From: Palsa-504 sp963800415
Lineage (GTDB): Bacteria; Actinomycetota; Actinomycetes; Streptosporangiales; Streptosporangiaceae
Assembly: GCA_963800415.1 (NCBI GenBank)
Contig: CAWDBS010000040.1
Span: 109,710 to 173,709 of the forward strand
Direction of reading: 5' to 3'
DNA length: 64,000 nucleotides
Each line of letters starts with the position of its first letter. The first letter of the stretch is position 1. The notes beneath the pieces are model-generated. The model did not search any database. It saw only the letters and a list, made by a program, of their open reading frames with translations, and was not told where the DNA came from. A program made the position numbers and the translations under genes. Positions 18,101-27,904 of the stretch are shown piece by piece.

Positions 18101-18949
18101 GTATGCCTCTGGGTCCAGCGCCATTTCCGCGCCGGACGCTATCTCCAACATGACGCAAAGGACGGTCACCGGTCTGCGCGCCAGTGCAGGTGCGGCGGTG
18201 GTCGACCCGGGTGAAAGCACCGGATCATGGCGCAGGATCGCGGCTTCGAGTTCATGGAGCGCCGGCAGCGGTTCCAAACCGAGTTCTTCGCGCAGGGTGC
18301 CCCGGAAGTCGCGGTAGACCTCCAGCGCTTCGGCCTGCCGGCCGCTGCGGTAGAGGGCCAGCATGAGCTGGCCATGAAGACGTTCACGGAGCGGATGCTC
18401 ACTGACCAGCCGTCGTAGCTCAGCTGTTAGCTCACCTGCCGAGCCAAGAGCCAGGTGCGCCTCGATGCGCTCTTCCAGGCATGCCAGTCGCAGCTCCTCC
18501 AGCCTGGCGATCTCGGCCTGCGCAAAGGGCTCGTAGCGAAAATCAGCCAGCGGTGGACCGCGCCAAAGCGCCAGCGCCTGGTCTAGCGTCCGGACCGCCT
18601 CCGCCGGGACCCTCGCCACGAGAGCCTCGCGGCCCTCGGATATCAGTTGCTCGAATTGCCTGACGTCCAGTTCTGCCGGGAAAATCCGCAGCGCGTAGCC
18701 CGGCGCCGCGGTGCTAAGGCGGCCGGGCGGAAGCACTCTTCGTAGCCGTGAGATAGCCGCCTGAAGGGCGTTCGCTGCGCTGGGCGGAGATTCTTCGCCC
18801 CATAGGTCGAGCAAAAGCTGTTCGCTCGGCACGACCTTGTTCGCATTCAGCACCAGATCGGCAAGTACGGCGCGCTGCCGGACGCCGCCGACGGTGATCT
18901 GTCGGCCACCGTCCTCGAGCTGAAACGGGCCGAGGATCCGGACCTGCAT
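15169..18949 (-). pseudogene. BTAD-type regulator with cyclase-like, AAA ATPase and TPR regions; frame-broken
   Basis: Read across frames this is one protein of about 1250 residues. Order: a winged helix (MQVRILGPFQLEDGGRQITV to about residue 90), a BTAD domain to about 245, a nucleotidyl-cyclase-like domain (FGLATGEALVGG) that lacks the metal-binding Asp motif, a P-loop ATPase (VIGEAGLGKTRLVREI, Walker B-like VVFEDLHWAEP), and TPR helices to YLANYAPA. The frame changes near 17815, 17400, 16260 and 15400, and each time homologous-looking sequence continues at once. At 17815, for example, GDV is followed in another frame by EARAVMLAEAAAPG. Such proteins are ATP-dependent transcriptional activators. 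Four breaks in 3.8 kb imply either a decayed gene or clustered assembly errors. The two genes downstream are intact. Confidence 0.75.
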
Positions 18950-19203
18950 CGTTCCCCTTCCCCAGCTCCGGGGAGTGTCGACACCCCGTGTTCATTGTCG
19001 AACTGGTCGGCAACAAAGGCAAGCCTCGGACTGTAGACGAGAAAGAGCGCTGTGCCCGCGACGCAGGGGATACGCTGAATCGGCGGCGGTGACCGCATCC
19101 GCACTAGCGCATAATTCGGTAGATCTCCCGGGCCCGAGCCCGAGCAGGAGATGATTTCGTCAAACGCCAAAACGGTAATCAGTGGGGTGTTTACTGCTCA
19201 ACC

Positions 19204-20643
19204 TCAATGAGGCCATCGATAGATCTCGGCTGTTCCGTCAGCTGTAAAGTCAGTGTGTTCGCGCCAGCTGTTGGGCCCTCGGACGCATAAGCCCGATAGC
19301 CGCAGCGGCCGGCCGCGGATCGAGGCGTCCAGGACTTCGGCGGTGTGCGCGACCGCGATGTCCTGGCCGCGCTCGGCCACCGCGGACGCGATCTGCAGTG
19401 AGCAGCCGGGGTTGGCCGAGATGAGCAGCGGCGCCCCGGTGGCCAGCACTGATTCGGCCTTGAGGGCGCCCAGTTCGCTGGCCGCCTGGGGCTGGAGCAG
19501 GTTGTACACGCCCGCCGAACCGCAGCAGGTGCCCGCGTCGGGCACTTCGACCAGCTTCAGCTCGGGGATCGCCCGCAGCAGGTCCCGTGGCTGCCTGGTG
19601 ATCCGCTGCGCGTGCGCCAGGTGGCAGGCGTCGTGGTAGGCGGCGGTGACCGGCAGCGGGTGCCGCGGCGCCACCGGCCCGATCTCGGTCAGGAACTCGG
19701 TGAGGTCCCGGACCTTGGCGCTCATCTCGCCCGCACGCTCGGCCCACCCGCCATCTTCCCCGCCTAGCAGCCGCTCGTACTCTTTCATCGCCGAACCGCA
19801 GCCGGCCGAGTTGACCACGATCGCGTCCACCCCGGCCTGCTCGAAGGTGGCGATCGTGCGCCGGGCGAAGCCGGCCGCCTCGGCCTCCCGGCCGGAGTGC
19901 AGCGAAAGCGCGCCGCAGCAGCCTTGCCCGCGCGGGATGATCACGTCGCAGCCCTCCGCCGCGAGTACCCGGGCGGTCGCGGCGTTCACCTGCGGGAAGA
20001 ACACCGACTGGACGCATCCGGTGAGCATGCCCACCACCGCCCGCCGGGTGCCGAGCGCGGGCACGCGCTCGGGCAGCGGCCGCGCTGCCGCCGCCGAAAC
20101 GCTCGGCGGCGCGAGCCGCAGCGCCGCACCGAGCGCCGGGGAGACCCGTCCAGGCAGCCGACTGCGGGCCAGCCGGCGGTCCAGCCCGGTCCGCTGGGCC
20201 AGCCGCAGCGGCGCGGTCATCGCCCGCAGCCGACGCGGATAAGGGAACAGGGCGAAAATGGCTGTCCGCGCCGCCCGCTCCCGCACCGTCCTCGGCGCGG
20301 CCCCGGCGGCAGGCCCAGTAACAGGACCAGCGGCAGGCCCGCTAGCAGGCGCCGTGGACCTCGCCTCCTCGGTCCACACCCGGGCCGCCTCGATGAGCTG
20401 GTCGTACTGCACCCCCGAGGGGCACGCGGTCATGCAGGCCATGCAGCCCAGGCAGCGGTCGAAGTGCTCGGCGGCCGTGGCGGAGAGCTCGGCGCCGTCG
20501 AGGATCTGGTTCACCAGGTAGATCCGGCCCCGCGGGGAGTCCATCTCCTCGGCCCACAGCTGGTAGGTCGGGCAGACCGGCAGGCAGAACCCGCAGTGCA
20601 CGCAGTCCTTCGCCACCTCGCGCAGCGTGTCCTCGTCCTGCAT
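19204..20643 (-). CDS. glcF: Glycolate oxidase iron-sulfur subunit GlcF
   Basis: A 479-residue protein with two [4Fe-4S] ferredoxin motifs near the N-terminus (CVHCGFCLPVCP and CLGCMACMTACP) and two CCG domains (GCCGALSLHSG; TCCGSAGVYN) of the heterodisulfide-reductase type. It passes electrons from the flavin subunits to the membrane quinone pool when glycolate is oxidised to glyoxylate. The start overlaps the stop of glcE by the ATGA arrangement at 20643, so translation is coupled. Homology ends near VLDASIRGRPL; the last 30 or so residues (to EIYRWPH) look unrelated and could be read-through after a small indel near the stop. Confidence 0.9.
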   Translation of the reverse strand: MQDEDTLREVAKDCVHCGFCLPVCPTYQLWAEEMDSPRGRIYLVNQILDGAELSATAAEHFDRCLGCMACMTACPSGVQYDQLIEAARVWTEEARSTAPASGPAAGPVTGPAAGAAPRTVRERAARTAIFALFPYPRRLRAMTAPLRLAQRTGLDRRLARSRLPGRVSPALGAALRLAPPSVSAAAARPLPERVPALGTRRAVVGMLTGCVQSVFFPQVNAATARVLAAEGCDVIIPRGQGCCGALSLHSGREAEAAGFARRTIATFEQAGVDAIVVNSAGCGSAMKEYERLLGGEDGGWAERAGEMSAKVRDLTEFLTEIGPVAPRHPLPVTAAYHDACHLAHAQRITRQPRDLLRAIPELKLVEVPDAGTCCGSAGVYNLLQPQAASELGALKAESVLATGAPLLISANPGCSLQIASAVAERGQDIAVAHTAEVLDASIRGRPLRLSGLCVRGPNSWREHTDFTADGTAEIYRWPH

Positions 20644-21951
20644 CAGTCGCCATTTCCAAGGGGGGTCCGGCCGGGAAACATCCGGTGGTCTGGATCGAAC
20701 TGGTCCTTGACCGCCCGCATCAGCGCGGCCCCCGGCACGGTCCCCAGCGCCGAGGCGGAGGCGAGCACCGCCGGCGGCGCGGCCAGCACGGCCACGCCGC
20801 CCCGGGGACCGGCGGAGCCTTCCGCCCCGGATAGCCGCTCCCGCAGCGCGGTCACGAACCGGGCGGCGGCCTCGTCCCCGGTCGCCGGATCAAGGCAGGC
20901 GTACAGGGCGCCCGCGCCGGCCGGACCGGTCACCGCGGGCCGGACCCCCGCGCTCACGCCCGCCGACACGAGCGCCTCAAGCACGGAGTCCAGCGCGCTG
21001 ACCCAGAACGAGACCCGCACCACGGTGCTCGGCAACGGCAGCGCACCCCACCGCGCGGGCGCCGTGTCCAAGACACCCACCGAGCCGCCGGCCGCTCTCC
21101 AGCAGCTCGGACATCTGCTCGGCCCGTTCGGCCACGCCCGGGGAGGTGCCTTCGAGCAGCACGCCGACCCGCAGCGCGCGCGGGGACTGCGGCGAGCCGG
21201 CCGGCCAGTCGAGTTCCACCGCCGAAGGCACCAGGGGCGAGCGGGCCGCCGCCGCTACCGCGGCGACCGCTTCGGCCCGCTCGGCCGGCCCGAACTCCGC
21301 CGTCACCCACGCCATCGCGGCCGGCAGCGGATGCAGCCGGAAGGTCGCCTCGGTGATCAGCCCCAGCGTGCCCTGCGAGCCGGAGAAAAGCTTGCCGATG
21401 TCGTAGCCGGCCACGTTCTTGACCACCTTGCCGCCGGAGTGCGCGATCACCCCGTCGGCGCGCACCATGGTCAGGCCGATCAGCAGGTCGCGCGGGGCGC
21501 CGTAGCGGAACCGCCGCGGCCCGGCCATGCCGGTGGCGACCACCCCGCCCACGGTCGCCTCGGCCGGGACGTCGAGCGCCAGCTGCTGGCCGGCCGACGC
21601 GAGCGCCACCGCCAGCTGACCGATCGTCGCGCCGGCCTGCACCCGCGCTACCAGGTCGCCGGCCGCGTGCTCGAGGACCTGGTCCATCGAGCTCAGGTTC
21701 ACCACCAGATCGCACCGGGACGGCGGCCAACCCCAGGAGAGCCCGGTCCCGGCGCCGCGCGGGACCACCGCGAGCCCGGCCGCCGCCGCCGCCCGCAGCA
21801 GCGCGGATGCCTCAGCCGTGCTGGTGGGCGAGGCGACAAACGAAGGCACCACGCCCGCCACGGCATCGGCGGCCGTGCCGTCCGCCAGCGACGGGCAGGC
21901 CGCGGCGAGGGCCGGCCGGACCGCGGAAACCATGGTTCGTTCGGTGTCCAT
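20643..21951 (-). pseudogene. glcE: Glycolate oxidase FAD-binding subunit GlcE, one frameshift
   Basis: The N-terminal part (MDTERTMVSAVRPALAAACP...) runs from 21951 and contains the FAD_binding_4 motifs VPRGAGTGLSWG and DVPAEATVGGVVATG, plus NVAGYDIGKLFSGSQGTLG. Near 21080 the frame shifts by one: EQMSELLESG continues in the next frame as GSVGVLDTAPARWGALPLPS and then reaches the normal C-terminus (VKDQFDPDHRMFPGR). The complete product would be about 435 residues, normal for GlcE, so only one indel separates it from an intact gene. Its partners glcD and glcF are intact and coupled to it, which makes a sequencing or assembly error a serious alternative to a true mutation. Confidence 0.8.
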
Positions 21952-23422
21952 ATAAGAAGATCTCTATATTCGCCTGGCCGGCCGATACGGCCGGATGTAC
22001 GGCCCGCCGGTGGCCAGGTACCTCGCCGCACAGCCGCGGGGTGGGGAAGATCTTGCCCGGGTTGCACAGGCTGGCCGGGTCGAACGCGCACCGGACCAGC
22101 TGCATGGTGTCCAGGTCGTCGGCGTCGAACATCTTCGGCATGTACCGGGACTTGTCCACGCCGACGCCGTGCTCGCCGGTGATCGAGCCGCCGTACTCCA
22201 GGCAGGCGTCCAGGATCGCGCCGGACAGCTCCTCGGCCGCGATCGTCTCGCCCGGCACCGCGTCGTCGTAGAGCACCAGCGGGTGCAGGTTCCCGTCACC
22301 GGCGTGGAACACGTTGGCCACCCGGACGCCCGCCTCTTCCGACAGCGACGCGATTCGAGCCAGCACGGCCCCCAGCGACGTCCGCGGCACCACCCCGTCC
22401 TGGACGATGAACGCCGGGCTGATCCGGCCGACCGCGGCGAACGCCGATTTGCGGCCGGCCCAGATGATGGCGCGCTCGGCCGGGTCATCGGCCGCCCTGA
22501 TCTCCGTCGCGCCCGCGGCCTCGCACAGCGAACGCACCGTCTCCAGCTCGGCCTCGACCTCGGCGGCCGGGCCGTCCAGTTCGACGATCAGCACGGCGCC
22601 GGCGCCGGGCGGGTAGTTGCAGCGCACGGCGGCCTCGGCCGCCTCGATGGACAGCGCGTCCATCATCTCGATCGCGGCGGGCACGATGCCAGCCGCGATG
22701 ATGTCGGACACCGCGCGGCCGCCCTCGCTGGTGGTGGCGTACGCGGCCAGCAGCGTGTGCACCACCTCGGGCAGCGGCATCAGCTTGACCACGATCTTGG
22801 TCACGATGCCGAGCGTGCCCTCCGAGCCGGTGAACGCGCCGAGCAGGTCGTAGCCGGTGGTCACGCCGGTGCCGTCGCCGAGCCAGGTCAGCTCGCCGGA
22901 CGGCGTGACGATTTCCAGCCCCATCACGTGGTGCACGGTGAACCCGTGCTTGAGGCAGTGCGCCCCGCCGGAGTTCTCCGCCACATTGCCGCCGACCGAA
23001 CAGATCACCTGGCTCGACGGGTCGGGTGCGTAGAACAGCCCGAACGGCGCCGCCGCCTTGCTCACCGACAGGTTGGTCACGCCGGGCTCGACCACGGCCC
23101 GCCGGCTCACCGGGTCGATCTCGAGGACCTTCCGCATCCGGGACATCACGACCAGGACGCCGTCCTGATGCGGCAGCGCGCCGCCGGACAGGCCGGTGCC
23201 GCTGCCGCGGGCCACGAACGGCACTCCGGCCCGCGCGCACAGCGCCACGACCGAGGCCACCTCGGATGCCGAACCGGGCAGCACCACCAAGGCCGGCACG
23301 CACCGGTGCGCGGTGAGCCCGTCGCACTCGTAGGTGCGAAGCTCCAGCGGATCCGTGATGACGTTGCCCGCGCCGCAGATATCCCGCATCCCCGGCACCA
23401 GGGCCTGGATGGTAGCTGTCAC
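21812..23422 (-). CDS. glcD: Glycolate oxidase FAD-linked subunit GlcD
   Basis: A 536-residue FAD-linked oxidase. FAD_binding_4 motifs are VARGSGTGLSGGALP and SSQVICSVGGNVAENSGG; the C-terminal FAD-oxidase domain ends with NVFHAGDGNLHPLVLYD and GSITGEHGVGVDKSRYMPKM, both typical of GlcD. Family homology ends at FPTPRLCGEVPG near 22015, yet this frame continues about 200 bp further and overlaps the start of glcE by 140 bp. A one-base shift near 22010 would instead end the protein at 21964, just before glcE, the more usual layout. The gene sits 88 bp downstream of aceB on the same strand. Confidence 0.88.
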   Translation of the reverse strand: MTATIQALVPGMRDICGAGNVITDPLELRTYECDGLTAHRCVPALVVLPGSASEVASVVALCARAGVPFVARGSGTGLSGGALPHQDGVLVVMSRMRKVLEIDPVSRRAVVEPGVTNLSVSKAAAPFGLFYAPDPSSQVICSVGGNVAENSGGAHCLKHGFTVHHVMGLEIVTPSGELTWLGDGTGVTTGYDLLGAFTGSEGTLGIVTKIVVKLMPLPEVVHTLLAAYATTSEGGRAVSDIIAAGIVPAAIEMMDALSIEAAEAAVRCNYPPGAGAVLIVELDGPAAEVEAELETVRSLCEAAGATEIRAADDPAERAIIWAGRKSAFAAVGRISPAFIVQDGVVPRTSLGAVLARIASLSEEAGVRVANVFHAGDGNLHPLVLYDDAVPGETIAAEELSGAILDACLEYGGSITGEHGVGVDKSRYMPKMFDADDLDTMQLVRCAFDPASLCNPGKIFPTPRLCGEVPGHRRAVHPAVSAGQANIEIFLYGHRTNHGFRGPAGPRRGLPVAGGRHGRRCRGGRGAFVCRLAHQHG

Positions 23423-23510
23423 GCCGCACCACCTCGTTGCCGACCTGTGGTGATTGTCCCTCTTTCCTGTCTCGGTGAACTACAAACCCGCTCCCGGTGG
23501 AAGAACCTCG

Positions 23511-25115
23511 CTACGGCATTCGCTCGTACGCCGGGATGGTCAAGAAGTCGGCGAAGTTGTCGGCCAGCGCGACCTCGGTGAACAGCGCGGTCGCCTGGCC
23601 GTACCGTTCGGCGTCGAAAGCCGCCCCGGTCATCGCGCGGATCTTGGTCAGTTCCTCGTCGATGAGCCGCTCAACCAGGTCCCTGGTCACCAGGGTGCCG
23701 TCGTCCAGGGTGACGTCGTTGTGGATCCACTGCCAGACCTGAGAGCGGGAGATCTCCGCCGTGGCCGCGTCCTCCATCAGGTTGAAGATGCCCACCGCGC
23801 CGTTGCCACCCAGCCAGTTGGCCAGGTACTGCAGCGCCACGCTGATGTCGTTGCGCAGCCCGGCATCGGTGATCACGCCGGGCGTCTTGCTCACCGCGAG
23901 CAGGTCCTGGGCGGTGACGCTGACCTCCTCGCGAAGCTTGGAGATCTGGTTCGGGTTCGAGCCGAGGACGCCGTCGAAGACCTCCTTGCAGATCGGCACC
24001 AGGTCGGGGTGGGCCACCCAGGAGCCATCGAAGCCGTCCTGCGACTCGCGGGTCTTGTCCTCCCTGACCTTGGCCAGGGCTTTGGAGTTGACCTCGGGGT
24101 CGCGCCTGCTCGGGATGAACGCGGCCATGCCGCCCATCGCGTGCGCCCCGCGCCGGTGGCACGTCTTGACCAGCAGTTCGGTGTAGGCGCGCATGAACGG
24201 GGCGGTCATCGTGACCGAGTTCCGCTCGGGCAGCACGAATTCGCGGCCCCGGGTACGGAACTTCTTGATCACGCTGAACAGGTAATCCCAGCGGCCCGCG
24301 TTCAGCCCGGCCGAGTGCTCCCTGAGCTCGTACAGGATCTCTTCCATTTCGAACGCCGCCGGGATCGTCTCGATCAGCACGGTGGCCCGGATCGTGCCGC
24401 GCGGGATGCCGAGGGCGTCCTGGGCCAGGTTGAACGCGTCGTTCCACAGCCGCGCCTCGAGGTGGCTCTCGTTCTTGGCCAGGTAGAAGTAGGGTCCCTT
24501 GCCCGCCTCGATCTGCCGCCGCGCGCACGCGGCCATGTACAGGCCGAAGTCCACCAGGGCGCCCGAGGCCCGCAAGCCGTCGATGAGAATGTGCTTTTCG
24601 TCCAGGTGCCAGCCGCGCGGCCGGACGACGATCGTGGCCAGCTCGTCATCTGGCCGCAGCGCATATTCCTTTCCCTCGGCACTGGAGAAATCAATCGTCC
24701 GGTCAAGCGCGTCCTTGAGGTTGAGCTGGCCGGTGATCATGTTGTCCCAGAGCGGGGTATTGGCGTCTTCGAAATCGGCCAGCCAGACATTCGCCCCGGA
24801 ATTAAGGGCATTGATTGTCATTTTCTTGTCGGTCGGGCCGGTGATCTCCACCCGGCGGTCGACCAGCCCGGGAGCGAGCGGGGCGACCTGCCAGCTCAGG
24901 TCCTCGCGGATGTCGGCCGTCTCGGGCAGGAAGTCGAGCATCGCGCCGCCGGAGAGCTCGGCCTGGCGGCGCCTGCGCGCGGCCAGCAGCTCGGACCGGC
25001 GCGGGCCGAGCTCGGCGTGGAGAGCGGCGATGAGGTCGACGGCCTGCGGCGTAAGGATCTCGTCGTAGCGATCACCGTAAGGACCAGTAATCTCCACGCG
25101 TTCGGTTCCCGGCAT
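23511..25115 (-). CDS. aceB: Malate synthase A
   Basis: A 534-residue enzyme that condenses glyoxylate with acetyl-CoA to malate. Family blocks are visible: ITGPTDKKMTINALNSGANV, WLADFEDANTPLWDNMITGQ, VVRPRGWHLDEKHILIDG, VLIETIPAAFEMEEILYELR and HAMGGMAAFIPSRRDPEVN. Length matches bacterial malate synthase A (about 530), not the 720-residue G form. Being first in a minus-strand run with glcDEF, it would consume the glyoxylate made by glycolate oxidase. No isocitrate lyase gene is in the window. Confidence 0.95.
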   Translation of the reverse strand: MPGTERVEITGPYGDRYDEILTPQAVDLIAALHAELGPRRSELLAARRRRQAELSGGAMLDFLPETADIREDLSWQVAPLAPGLVDRRVEITGPTDKKMTINALNSGANVWLADFEDANTPLWDNMITGQLNLKDALDRTIDFSSAEGKEYALRPDDELATIVVRPRGWHLDEKHILIDGLRASGALVDFGLYMAACARRQIEAGKGPYFYLAKNESHLEARLWNDAFNLAQDALGIPRGTIRATVLIETIPAAFEMEEILYELREHSAGLNAGRWDYLFSVIKKFRTRGREFVLPERNSVTMTAPFMRAYTELLVKTCHRRGAHAMGGMAAFIPSRRDPEVNSKALAKVREDKTRESQDGFDGSWVAHPDLVPICKEVFDGVLGSNPNQISKLREEVSVTAQDLLAVSKTPGVITDAGLRNDISVALQYLANWLGGNGAVGIFNLMEDAATAEISRSQVWQWIHNDVTLDDGTLVTRDLVERLIDEELTKIRAMTGAAFDAERYGQATALFTEVALADNFADFLTIPAYERMP

Positions 25116-25472
25116 GTCCTAGCTCCTCCTCAAGTCTGCCCTACATCCTAGGCGGGCCGGCAGGCTCAGGGCAGGGGCGCCCGGGTATGACTGGGCGTGA
25201 TCGGGAACCGGCCCGCGATATCGCCCGCCGAAACCCGCCAGGCCGGGTTGCGATAATGGCGACTTCTTTTTCCGCCGAATGGGAAAACTCAGCGCGCACG
25301 TCACGGTTATTCACGGCCATTCCCGGACGCCGCTGGCCGCAGAGCTTACTCAGAGATTTGCTGACTGACCGGCACCGAGGTTACCGAGAGCCGAGCGGGA
25401 TGATAAGCTATCATATCCCGCGCACCATTGCCTACGCGCCAGATCAATGCCAGCGAAAGTATACCAATAAAT
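25116..25472. other. Divergent intergenic region between aceB and helD
   Basis: This 357-bp stretch must contain the promoters of the aceB-glcDEF run (minus) and of helD (plus). It is locally AT-richer from 25240 to 25480. Apart from the palindrome at 25401-25413 no clear operator, riboswitch or small gene was seen. Confidence 0.6.
25401..25413. promoter_or_regulatory. Palindrome upstream of helD
   Basis: TGATA-AGC-TATCA is a perfect 5-bp inverted repeat nested in GGGAT...ATCCC (25398-25419), 60-75 bp before the helD start codon. It does not match the rifamycin-associated element as I remember it (GGGGCTTGC...). It could be an operator or a small hairpin in the leader. Confidence 0.4.
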
Positions 25473-27773
25473 ATGACGCTTAGTCAAACTAATTCCACCG
25501 GGGCCACGGCCATTGGGCAGGAGCAGGCGTATCTTGATACGCTTTACCGGCTGCTCGATGAGGCGCGGGACCGGACCGAGCGCGCGCTCACCCGGACGCA
25601 CGGTGCCGGCGCCGCCGGGGGCACCTTGCAGGCCCGGGTTGAGCGCGACATCACGGCGGCCGAGCAGGCGCGGCGGCTGGCCCAGCTGAACGCGGTGGAG
25701 CACGGCCTGTGCTTCGGCCGCACCGACGCGGACCCGGATTCCCCGCTGCGCACGCTGTACATCGGCCGGATCGGCCTGCGGGACGACGAGCACGAGCCGC
25801 GGCTCATCGACTGGCGCGCGCCTGCCGCCCACTCCTTCTACGCCGCGACCCCCAAGGACCCGAACGGCCTGATCCGCCGCCGCCACATCTACACCAGGAG
25901 CCGCACCGTCACCGGCGTCGACGACGAGGTTTTCGACCTGGGCCGGCTGTCCGAGCCGGACCGGCGGAGCCTGTCCGGCGAGGCCATGCTGATCGCCAGC
26001 ATCACCAGCAGCCGCACCGGCCGGATGAGCGACGTGGTGGCCACCATCCAGGCCGAACAGGACCGGGTCATCCGCGCCACCCTGCAGGGCGTGCTGGTCG
26101 TGCAGGGCGGCCCGGGCACCGGCAAGACGGTCGCGGCCCTGCACCGCGCCGCGTACCTGCTCTACACCCACCGCCGCACGCTCGAGCGCCGCGGCGTGCT
26201 CGTCATCGGCCCGAACGCCACCTTCCTCCGCTACATCAGCCAGGTCCTGCCGTCGCTGGGCGAGACCGACGTGGTGCTCAGCTCGATCGCCGAGCTGTTT
26301 CCAGGGGTCAAGGCCGCGCCCGACGACAACCCCGAAGCCGCCGTGGTCAAGGGCGACCCGAAGATGGTCGGCATACTCCGCCGCGCGGTGCGCAACGTGC
26401 AGCAGGTACCGCCCGGCGACCTGGTGGTCACCGTGGACGGCGTGGCGATGACGGTGCCCAGGGACACCGTCCTGCGCGCCCGCGACCGGGCTCGCGGGCT
26501 GCGCAAGCCGCACAACGTGGCCCGCAAGCTGTTCGTCAACCATTTGCTCGGGGCGCTCGCGCAGGCCGAAGCCACGGCGCTCGGCCGCGCGCTTGACCCC
26601 GAGGACATCCCGTACGCCCGCGCCCGGCTGTGGGACGAGCCGCCGGTCCGGGCCGCGCTCGACGGGCTGTGGCCGTTCCTCACCCCGCAGCGGCTGGTGG
26701 CCGGGCTGCTGGCCACCGAAGGTGTCCTGCGCCGGGCCGCTCCTGGTTTTTCACCGGCCGAACGGGCCGCGATGCTACGCCCCGGCGCCCCCGACGCGTG
26801 GACCGTAGCGGACGTGCCGTTGCTCGACGAGGCCGCCCAGCTGCTCGGCACCGACGACACCGCGGAGAAGGTCCGGCGCCGGGCCGCCGAACGGGAGCGC
26901 CGGGCCGAGGAGAGGTACGCCCGGGAGGTGCTCGAGATCACCGGCCTGGCCGGGCAGGGTTTCGTGGACGCCGCCACGCTGGCCGACTGGAACCGCGACG
27001 CGGGCCAGCCGCTCACCACGGCCGAACGGGCCTGGGCCGACCCCTCCTGGGCCTACGGGCACGTGATCGTGGACGAGGCGCAGGAGCTCTCCGCGATGGC
27101 CTGGCGGATGGTGATGCGCCGGATCCCGACCCGGTCCCTCACCGTGGTCGGCGACGTGGCGCAGCGGGGCAGCGAGGCCGGCGCCCGCTCCTGGGCGCCG
27201 ATGCTCGACCCCTACGTGAAGGGCCGCTGGCGCGAGGAGCTGCTCACCGTCAACTACCGCACCCCCGCCGAGATCATGGCGGTGGCCGCCGACGTGCTGG
27301 CCGCCGTCGCCCCCGGCGAGCGCCCGCCCGAATCCGTCCGCGAGGAAGGCGTCGCCCCGCGCGCCATAGCCGTCGCTCCGTCTTCTCCGCCAGGTTCAGC
27401 CTCCCCTCTCGCCACCGGCGCCGCAGCCGTGGCCGGGGAAGAACTCGCGGAGATGGGGGACGACGGCAGGCTGGCGGTGATCGCGCCGGGGGCGCTGGTC
27501 GCGGAGCTGGCCCGGGCGATCCCCGCGGCGGTGCCCGGTGACCGGACCGAGGTGCTCGACACGGCGGTCGCGCTGCTGACCGTGGGCCAGTCCAAGGGGC
27601 TGGAGTTCGACCGGGTGGTGCTGGTCGACCCGGCCGGGATCCTGGCCCAGTCGCCGGCCGGGGGCCACGACCTGTACGTCGCGATCACCCGCGCCACCCA
27701 CCGGCTCACTGTCGTCCACGACGGCGACCTGCCCCCGTCGCTGCACCGTCTCGCGCCTTCGACCCGGCAATGA
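25473..27773 (+). CDS. helD: HelD-type UvrD/Rep-like ATPase (RNA polymerase-associated)
   Basis: A protein of about 766 residues, the usual size of actinobacterial HelD/HelR. It has an N-terminal coiled region, the 1A domain with Walker A GGPGTGKTVAALHRAAYLLY, Walker B VIVDEAQELSAMAW, GDVAQRG, and the superfamily-1 C-terminal motifs LTVGQSKGLEFDRVVLVDP and VAITRATHRL. In Bacillus, Mycobacterium and Streptomyces such proteins remove stalled RNA polymerase from DNA; some give rifamycin tolerance. ATG 25473 matches the family start; the frame is open to 25428. hflX follows on the same strand after 131 bp. Confidence 0.85.
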   Translation: MTLSQTNSTGATAIGQEQAYLDTLYRLLDEARDRTERALTRTHGAGAAGGTLQARVERDITAAEQARRLAQLNAVEHGLCFGRTDADPDSPLRTLYIGRIGLRDDEHEPRLIDWRAPAAHSFYAATPKDPNGLIRRRHIYTRSRTVTGVDDEVFDLGRLSEPDRRSLSGEAMLIASITSSRTGRMSDVVATIQAEQDRVIRATLQGVLVVQGGPGTGKTVAALHRAAYLLYTHRRTLERRGVLVIGPNATFLRYISQVLPSLGETDVVLSSIAELFPGVKAAPDDNPEAAVVKGDPKMVGILRRAVRNVQQVPPGDLVVTVDGVAMTVPRDTVLRARDRARGLRKPHNVARKLFVNHLLGALAQAEATALGRALDPEDIPYARARLWDEPPVRAALDGLWPFLTPQRLVAGLLATEGVLRRAAPGFSPAERAAMLRPGAPDAWTVADVPLLDEAAQLLGTDDTAEKVRRRAAERERRAEERYAREVLEITGLAGQGFVDAATLADWNRDAGQPLTTAERAWADPSWAYGHVIVDEAQELSAMAWRMVMRRIPTRSLTVVGDVAQRGSEAGARSWAPMLDPYVKGRWREELLTVNYRTPAEIMAVAADVLAAVAPGERPPESVREEGVAPRAIAVAPSSPPGSASPLATGAAAVAGEELAEMGDDGRLAVIAPGALVAELARAIPAAVPGDRTEVLDTAVALLTVGQSKGLEFDRVVLVDPAGILAQSPAGGHDLYVAITRATHRLTVVHDGDLPPSLHRLAPSTRQ

Positions 27774-27904
27774 CGCCTCCCTTCCCCCTTCTGCCCCCTT
27801 CCCTGCGGCGGGCACATATGGCGCGGCCGGGATGTTATTAAAGTGCGGTGCCGCGCGCGGCGTGGCACCATCGGGGGACGGGTAACCACGAATGTCGGAG
27901 GACA

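Noticed and set aside
23454..25151. 565-codon plus-strand ORF opposite aceB
   Set aside because: Antisense shadow of malate synthase; no domain of its own.
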